Shown here: positions 59,744-64,000 of the stretch, piece by piece
Numbering within the stretch: the first letter of the stretch is position 1
How the letters are laid out: every line of letters begins with the position of its first letter
Source: Actinotalea sp. Marseille-Q4924
Lineage (GTDB): Bacteria; Actinomycetota; Actinomycetes; Actinomycetales; Cellulomonadaceae
Assembly: GCF_916618755.1 (NCBI RefSeq)
Contig: NZ_CAKAKB010000003.1
Location: forward strand, 124,001-188,000
Direction of reading: 5' to 3'
Length of the DNA: 64,000 nucleotides
Position numbers and translations under genes: made by a program
The notes under the pieces: generated by a model
Database searches by the model: none
Seen by the model: only the letters and a program-made list of their open reading frames with translations
Told to the model about the DNA's origin: nothing

Positions 59744-61569
59744 CCCGCCCGCACCACGGCGCCCGGCACCACGGCGTCCCTGCTCAGCAGGGCCCTGCCG
59801 TCGCGTCCACCGCCGCCGCGTCCCACCTGTCCCCGGCCTTCCCGGCCCGCGCCCCCTGGGGCACGGCCCAGAAGCTCCGCGCCTGGCAGGCCGCGGCGCT
59901 CGAGGCCTACGAGGCACGCCACCCCCGGGACTTCCTCGCCGTGGCCACGCCCGGTGCCGGCAAGACGACGTTCGCCCTGCGCATCGCGACCGACCTGCTC
60001 GAGCGCGGCGTGGTCCGCCGCGTGACGGTGGTGGCGCCCACCGACCACCTCAAGCGCCAGTGGGCGGACGCCGCGGCGCGGGTCGGCATCCACCTGGACC
60101 CCAACTTCCGCAACGCCCAGGGTCGGCACGGGTCCCACTACGACGGCGTGGCGCTGACGTACGCGCAGGTCGCCACGAAGCCCGCGCTGCACGCCGCCAA
60201 GACGACCGCCGCGCCCACCCTCGTCATCCTCGACGAGATCCACCACGGCGGTGACGCGTTGTCGTGGGGCGACGCGGTGCGTGAGGCGTTCGAGGGTGCC
60301 ACCCGCCGCCTCGCGCTGACCGGCACGCCGTTCCGGTCCGACACCGCTGCCATCCCCTTCGTCGGCTACGCGCCGGACGCCGACGGCATCCGTCGCTCCG
60401 TCGCCGACTACACCTACGGGTACGGCCACGCGCTGCGGGACGGCGTCGTCCGGCCGGTGCTCTTCCTGTCCTACAGCGGCGCGATGCGCTGGCGGACGCG
60501 GGCGGGGGACGAGGTGAGCGCCCGGCTCGGCGAGGAGACCCTGACCAAGGACATGACGGCGCAGGCCTGGCGCACCGCCCTGGACCCGGAGGGCGAGTGG
60601 ATCCCGTCCGTCCTGGCCGCTGCCGACCGCCGGCTCTCGGAGGTCCGACGGTCCGTGCCGGACGCCGGTGGGCTCGTCATCGCGACCGACCAGGCCGACG
60701 CGCGCGCCTACGCCGCGCACCTGCGCCGCCTGACGGGGGAGCCCGCGACCGTCGTCCTCTCCGACGACGACGGCGCCTCGGACCGGATCGACGCGTTCTC
60801 CACCGGGGACTCGCGGTGGATGGTCGCCGTCCGCATGGTGTCCGAGGGCGTCGACGTGCCGCGCCTGGCCGTCGGCGTCTACGCCACGTCGACGGCCACG
60901 CCGCTGTTCTTCGCCCAGGCCGTCGGCCGATTCGTGCGGGTGCGTCGACGCGGCGAGACCGCATCGGTGTTCCTGCCGAGCGTCCCGCAGCTCCTCGCGC
61001 TCGCCGCCACGCTCGAGCTCGAGCGGGACCACGCGCTCGACCGGCCGGCCGGGCCGGACGCCCCGCAGGAGGAGGACCTGCTCCTGCTCGAGGCCAACCG
61101 CGCCGAGAAGGGCTCCGACACGGTGGGGGAGGACGGCGTCGTGGGCGGCTTCCAGGCGCTGGAGGCCCAGGCGAGCTTCGACCGCGTGCTGTTCGACGGA
61201 GGCGAGTTCGGCACCGGGGCGGACGTCGGCTCGGAGGAGGAGCTCGACTTCCTCGGCCTGCCCGGCCTGCTCGACGCGGACCAGGTCCGGACGCTCCTGA
61301 GCCAGCGTCAGGCCGACCAGGTGGGCCGCGGCAAGGGCAGCGGCCGAGCTGCCGACGCGCCCACGGTGGACCACCGGCGGCTCGCGGAGCTGCGCAAGGA
61401 GCTCAACACGCTCGTGGGTGCGTGGGCCCGGCGCAGCGGCCAGCCGCACGGCTCGGTGCACACGGAGCTGCGGCGCCGGTGCGGTGGGCCGGAGGTCGCG
61501 ACGGCCACCGCCGAGCAGCTCGAGGCGCGGACGGCCATGGTCCGGGACTGGTTCGTGGGACGCCGCTGA
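59740..61569 (+). CDS. DEAD/DEAH-box helicase
   Basis: A 609-aa superfamily 2 helicase. Q/GxxxR-like start RAWQAAALEAYEA, motif I ATPGAGKTTFAL, motif II LVILDEIHH, motif III ALTGTPFRSD and motif VI FFAQAVGRFVRVRRRG are in order. A C-terminal region with DAPTVDHRRLAELRKELNTLVGAWARRSG is family-specific. The conserved DUF3039-helicase pair occurs in actinobacteria; the nucleic-acid substrate is unknown. Start GTG overlaps the previous stop. Confidence 0.92.
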   Translation: MTRPHHGARHHGVPAQQGPAVASTAAASHLSPAFPARAPWGTAQKLRAWQAAALEAYEARHPRDFLAVATPGAGKTTFALRIATDLLERGVVRRVTVVAPTDHLKRQWADAAARVGIHLDPNFRNAQGRHGSHYDGVALTYAQVATKPALHAAKTTAAPTLVILDEIHHGGDALSWGDAVREAFEGATRRLALTGTPFRSDTAAIPFVGYAPDADGIRRSVADYTYGYGHALRDGVVRPVLFLSYSGAMRWRTRAGDEVSARLGEETLTKDMTAQAWRTALDPEGEWIPSVLAAADRRLSEVRRSVPDAGGLVIATDQADARAYAAHLRRLTGEPATVVLSDDDGASDRIDAFSTGDSRWMVAVRMVSEGVDVPRLAVGVYATSTATPLFFAQAVGRFVRVRRRGETASVFLPSVPQLLALAATLELERDHALDRPAGPDAPQEEDLLLLEANRAEKGSDTVGEDGVVGGFQALEAQASFDRVLFDGGEFGTGADVGSEEELDFLGLPGLLDADQVRTLLSQRQADQVGRGKGSGRAADAPTVDHRRLAELRKELNTLVGAWARRSGQPHGSVHTELRRRCGGPEVATATAEQLEARTAMVRDWFVGRR

Positions 61570-61747
61570 CCTGCGGTGACGCGCGAGCCGACCGCTTGTA
61601 CCAGGCGTGGACGAGTTTCGCGCGACTTGCTGTCAACCCCCCTTTCAAGATGCGGACCTCGATCGCCGCTGTCACGCTCAGTCGAACGGATTCGTCCGCA
61701 AGACCTCCACAGTCCGCACACAGGGACTCGAGCGAAAGGCAGAGATC

Positions 61748-61900
61748 ATGCCCACCTGGCTTCTCATCCTCATCGTCGGCATCGTGCTGCTCGTCTTCGG
61801 GATCGCCGTCGAGGCCGCGCAGTTCCTCATCTGGCTCGGCATCATCGTGCTGGTGATCAGCCTGATCCTCGGCCTCGTCGGGGGCCGTCGGAAGGTCTGA
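61748..61900 (+). CDS. Small hydrophobic membrane protein (50 aa)
   Basis: A 50-aa peptide with two membrane helices: MPTWLLILIVGIVLLVFGIAVEAAQFLIWLGIIVLVISLILGLVGGRRKV in two halves split by VEAAQF. Resembles widespread small stress-induced hydrophobic proteins. AAGGCAGAG precedes the ATG. Function unknown. Confidence 0.8.
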   Translation: MPTWLLILIVGIVLLVFGIAVEAAQFLIWLGIIVLVISLILGLVGGRRKV

Positions 61901-61965
61901 CCGCGCACCTGAGCGCCGTCGCGCGTCCTGAGCGACGCCGACCACCGCGGTGCTGAGCACCGCCC

Positions 61966-62001
61966 ACGACGCCCGGTCCACCTCGGTGGGCCGGGCGTCG
62001 T
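61966..62001. terminator. Strong bidirectional hairpin terminator
   Basis: A 17-bp stem with one G-U pair (ACGACGCCCGG.CCACC / GGTGG.CCGGGCGTCGT) lies between the convergent small membrane protein gene and pncB. A duplicated 12-mer GTGCGTCCACCC follows at 62003-62026. Confidence 0.8.
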
Positions 62002-62052
62002 CGTGCGTCCACCCGTGCGTCCACCCGTACGGGCGACCAGGCCGCTCGGGGG

Positions 62053-63450
62053 TCACTCCAGGCGGAGGGTCACCGTCGGGATGGCGGGGTCGCCCTGGGA
62101 CAGGCGCCGCGCCCCGCGCGGCAGCTCGGCGCGGGACCGCCGGTGCCGCTCGACGGCGAGCTGCACGCCGGCCGCCCCGGTCCACCTCGTGTCCACGGCG
62201 CCGTGCGCCACGAGCGGCACCATGAGCCCGCGCAGCTCGGCGCCCGGCGGCGTCCACGTCGCGACCGCGTCGTCGGGGCCGGTCACGACCACCTCCTCCA
62301 CCGCACGCCCGTCGTCGTCGAGTCGCCGCGCGGCGCACTTGCGGCCCCCGACCGAGCCCTTCCGGGCGGACGCCTTCGCGACCGGTGCGAGGTGGCCGTC
62401 CGCCCCCTCGCGGGCCACGAGCTTGTAGACCATGCCGCAGGTCGGTGCGCCGGAGCCGGTGACGACGGACGTCCCGACGCCGTACGCGTCCACCGGAGCG
62501 ACCGCCAGGGCGGCGATCGCGTGCTCGTCCAGGTCTGAGCTGACGACGATCCGCGTCCTCGTCGCCCCCAGGGAGTCGAGCTGGTCCCGCACCTCCTGCG
62601 CCAGCTGGGTCAGGTCGCCGGAGTCCAGGCGGACCGCGCCCAGCTCGGGGCCGGCCGCCTCGACGGCGTTGCGCACGCCCTGGGGGACGTCGTAGGTGTC
62701 GACGAGCAGCGTCGTCCCGACTCCCTGCGCCGCCACCTGGGCACGGAAGGCCGCGCGCTCGTCGTCGTGCAGCAACGTGTAGGAGTGGGCTGCGGTGCCG
62801 ATCGTCCGCAACCCGTAGCGGCGCCCCGCCTCGAGGTTCGAGGTCCCGTCGAACCCGGCGACGACGGCGGCGCGCGCGGCGGCCACCGCCGCGTACTCGT
62901 GGGCCCGGCGCGACCCCATCTCCAGGCACGGCCGGTCGATGGCGGCCGACGTCATACGGGACGCCGCCGAGGCCACCGCGGAGTCGTAGTTGAGGACCGA
63001 CAGCGTCAGCGTCTCCAGGAGCAGCGCCTCCGCGAAGGTGCCCTCCACGACCATGACGGGCGAGCCGGGGAGGAACACCTCGCCCTCGGCGTACCCGGTG
63101 ATCGAGCCGCCGAAGCGGTAGGACTCCAGCCACCGCAGCGTCTCGCGGTCCACGACGCCCTGGCGGGACAGGAACGACAGCTCCTCCTCGCCGAACCGGA
63201 AGTCGGCGAGCGCCTCCAGGACACGGCCCGTGCCCGCGACGACGCCGTAGCGGCGGCCCGGCGGGAGCCGGCGGCTGAAGACCTCGAAGACGCAGTGCCG
63301 CCGGGCAGTGCCGTCGGCGAGGGCGGCCTGGAGCATGGTGAGCTCGTAGCGGTCGGTGAGCAGCGATGTCGAGGGGCGTGGCCCCGTCCACCCCGTGGCC
63401 GGGGCGAGGGACAGGTGGGGCGCCGTCGGCGAGGGCAGCTCTGCGCTCAT
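62053..63450 (-). CDS. pncB: Nicotinate phosphoribosyltransferase
   Basis: A 465-aa enzyme joining nicotinate to PRPP to make nicotinate mononucleotide for NAD salvage. Family marks: LLTDRYELTMLQAAL at the N terminus, SFLSRQGVV, CLEMGSRRAHEYAAVAAARAAVVAGFDGTSNLEAGRRYG, AHSYTLL (catalytic His region), VDTYDVPQGVRNAVEAA, VRLDSGDL and YGVGTSVVTGSGAP. TACGGT ends 6 nt before the ATG. Confidence 0.95.
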   Translation of the reverse strand: MSAELPSPTAPHLSLAPATGWTGPRPSTSLLTDRYELTMLQAALADGTARRHCVFEVFSRRLPPGRRYGVVAGTGRVLEALADFRFGEEELSFLSRQGVVDRETLRWLESYRFGGSITGYAEGEVFLPGSPVMVVEGTFAEALLLETLTLSVLNYDSAVASAASRMTSAAIDRPCLEMGSRRAHEYAAVAAARAAVVAGFDGTSNLEAGRRYGLRTIGTAAHSYTLLHDDERAAFRAQVAAQGVGTTLLVDTYDVPQGVRNAVEAAGPELGAVRLDSGDLTQLAQEVRDQLDSLGATRTRIVVSSDLDEHAIAALAVAPVDAYGVGTSVVTGSGAPTCGMVYKLVAREGADGHLAPVAKASARKGSVGGRKCAARRLDDDGRAVEEVVVTGPDDAVATWTPPGAELRGLMVPLVAHGAVDTRWTGAAGVQLAVERHRRSRAELPRGARRLSQGDPAIPTVTLRLE

Positions 63451-63456
63451 GGCCTC

Positions 63457-63462
63457 ACCGTA
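63457..63462 (-). promoter_or_regulatory. -10 box of a leaderless transcript (pncB)
   Basis: TACGGT on the minus strand lies 6 nt before the ATG at 63450. Confidence 0.5.
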
Positions 63463-63595
63463 GGGCGGCCCGGCCAGGGCGTGCGCCTCACGTCCTCGCG
63501 GGGTCGTCCGTGCCGACCCTTCCGGCCGTCACCCGAACGGTCCTCGGCCCTGCGCGGACCCCGGTCCTGGGCGAGCCGCGGGCACGCACGCTGCC

Positions 63596-63601
63596 TACAG
63601 T
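63596..63601 (+). promoter_or_regulatory. -10 box of a leaderless transcript (clpS)
   Basis: TACAGT lies 6 nt before the ATG at 63608. Confidence 0.55.
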
Positions 63602-63607
63602 GTCCGC

Positions 63608-63892
63608 ATGAGCACCGTGCCCGCCGAGGACGTCCGCACCGAGGGTGCGCGCCTCGCGGACGGCTGGACGACCGTCGTCTGGAACGACCCGGTGAACCTC
63701 ATGAGCTACGTCACCTGGGTCTTCCGGACGTACTTCGGGTACTCCGAGGCCAAGGCCCACCGCCTCATGCTCCAGGTGCACCAGGAGGGTCGGGCGACGG
63801 TGTCACGCGGCAACCGCGAGCAGATGGAGGTCGACGTCCAGGCGATGCACGGGTACGGCCTGTGGGCCACCGTGCAGCCGGCGGAGGCCTGA
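63608..63892 (+). CDS. clpS: Clp protease adaptor ClpS
   Basis: A 94-aa adaptor that delivers N-degron substrates to the Clp protease. The conserved [52 protein letters not shown] segment includes the substrate-binding NDPVN loop. It overlaps the next gene by one base (TGATG). The pncB/clpS/DUF2017 neighbourhood is conserved in actinobacteria. Confidence 0.95.
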   Translation: MSTVPAEDVRTEGARLADGWTTVVWNDPVNLMSYVTWVFRTYFGYSEAKAHRLMLQVHQEGRATVSRGNREQMEVDVQAMHGYGLWATVQPAEA

Positions 63893-64000
63893 TGCGCACC
63901 TTCGTCCCCGAGGGCGCTGCGTACGTGGCTCGCCTCGAGGCGCCGGAGCGCGCCGTCCTCCTGGACGTCGTCGACGACGTGCTGGGGCTCGTCGGGGCCC
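63892..64000 (+). CDS. DUF2017 protein, 5' part, truncated by the window edge
   Basis: The first 36 residues ([36 protein letters not shown]) match the start of the DUF2017 family, which follows clpS in many actinobacteria. The frame runs off the right edge. Function unknown. Confidence 0.82.
   Translation, partial: MRTFVPEGAAYVARLEAPERAVLLDVVDDVLGLVGA

Noticed and set aside
59644-61461. 605-aa minus-strand frame opposite the helicase
   Set aside because: A compositional shadow rich in Arg/Gly/Val/His without family resemblance; the helicase motifs lie on the plus strand.

Overview
The window is high-GC, almost fully coding actinobacterial DNA. The gene set points to Micrococcales near Cellulomonas or related genera, but this is an inference from protein resemblance. 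Supporting features are DUF3039, DUF2017, SCO4226-like and MpaB-type proteins, an F420-type nitroreductase domain, a tad pilus locus, an ssrA tag reading ADSKRTDFALAA, and many genes whose start lies 6-8 nt after a TANNNT box (leaderless transcripts).

Layout. 1-4.9 kb: formaldehyde dehydrogenase FdhA, an FdhF/YdeP-type molybdopterin oxidoreductase and FdhD, a possible formaldehyde/formate oxidation cluster. 4.9-25.5 kb: housekeeping and small metabolic genes (MFS exporter, RlmC, Pol IV, GH13 enzyme, LysG/ArgO pair, FabI-like reductase and nitronate monooxygenase, a MarR regulator divergent from a hemerythrin-F420 nitroreductase fusion, a glycosyltransferase, GNAT enzymes). 25.8-29.6 kb: a LacI regulator divergent from a lower-GC, secreted three-domain hydrolase (DNRLRE-GH16-metallophosphoesterase), with two palindromes between them. 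30-36.3 kb: small secreted protein, a frameshifted gene, ssrA, a lipoprotein serine hydrolase, a siderophore-interacting protein with an IdeR/DtxR-like box, DUF2207 and SmpB. 36.3-40.7 kb: M23 peptidase, FtsX, FtsE and RF2. 40.8-44.5 kb: a tad pilus operon (TadG-like, two TadE-like, a pilin-like peptide, TadC, TadB and the 3' part of tadA). 53.7-54.6 kb: the 5' part of tadA. 54.7-64 kb: DUF4349 lipoprotein, MpaB-like oxygenase, an ABC exporter, DUF3039, a DEAD/DEAH helicase, PncB, ClpS and DUF2017.

The most notable object is a 9,163-bp integrative element (44,509-53,671) inserted in tadA/cpaF between the Walker B segment and the LHANS histidine box. An 11-bp direct repeat flanks it. Removing the element joins the tadA halves in frame into a 414-codon gene. 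Joining the element ends gives an attP with inverted arms TGTGCCAT...ATGGCACA placed symmetrically round the core. The element carries a large serine recombinase, a P22/HK97-type major capsid protein, a small-terminase-like protein, four tiny zinc-ribbon proteins, a two-TM protein, a DUF4145 protein and several orphans. I see no portal, large terminase, protease or tail gene. This looks like a minimal capsid-encoding phage satellite whose integration disables the Tad pilus ATPase and whose precise excision would restore it.

No CRISPR array, rRNA or ordinary tRNA gene was seen.
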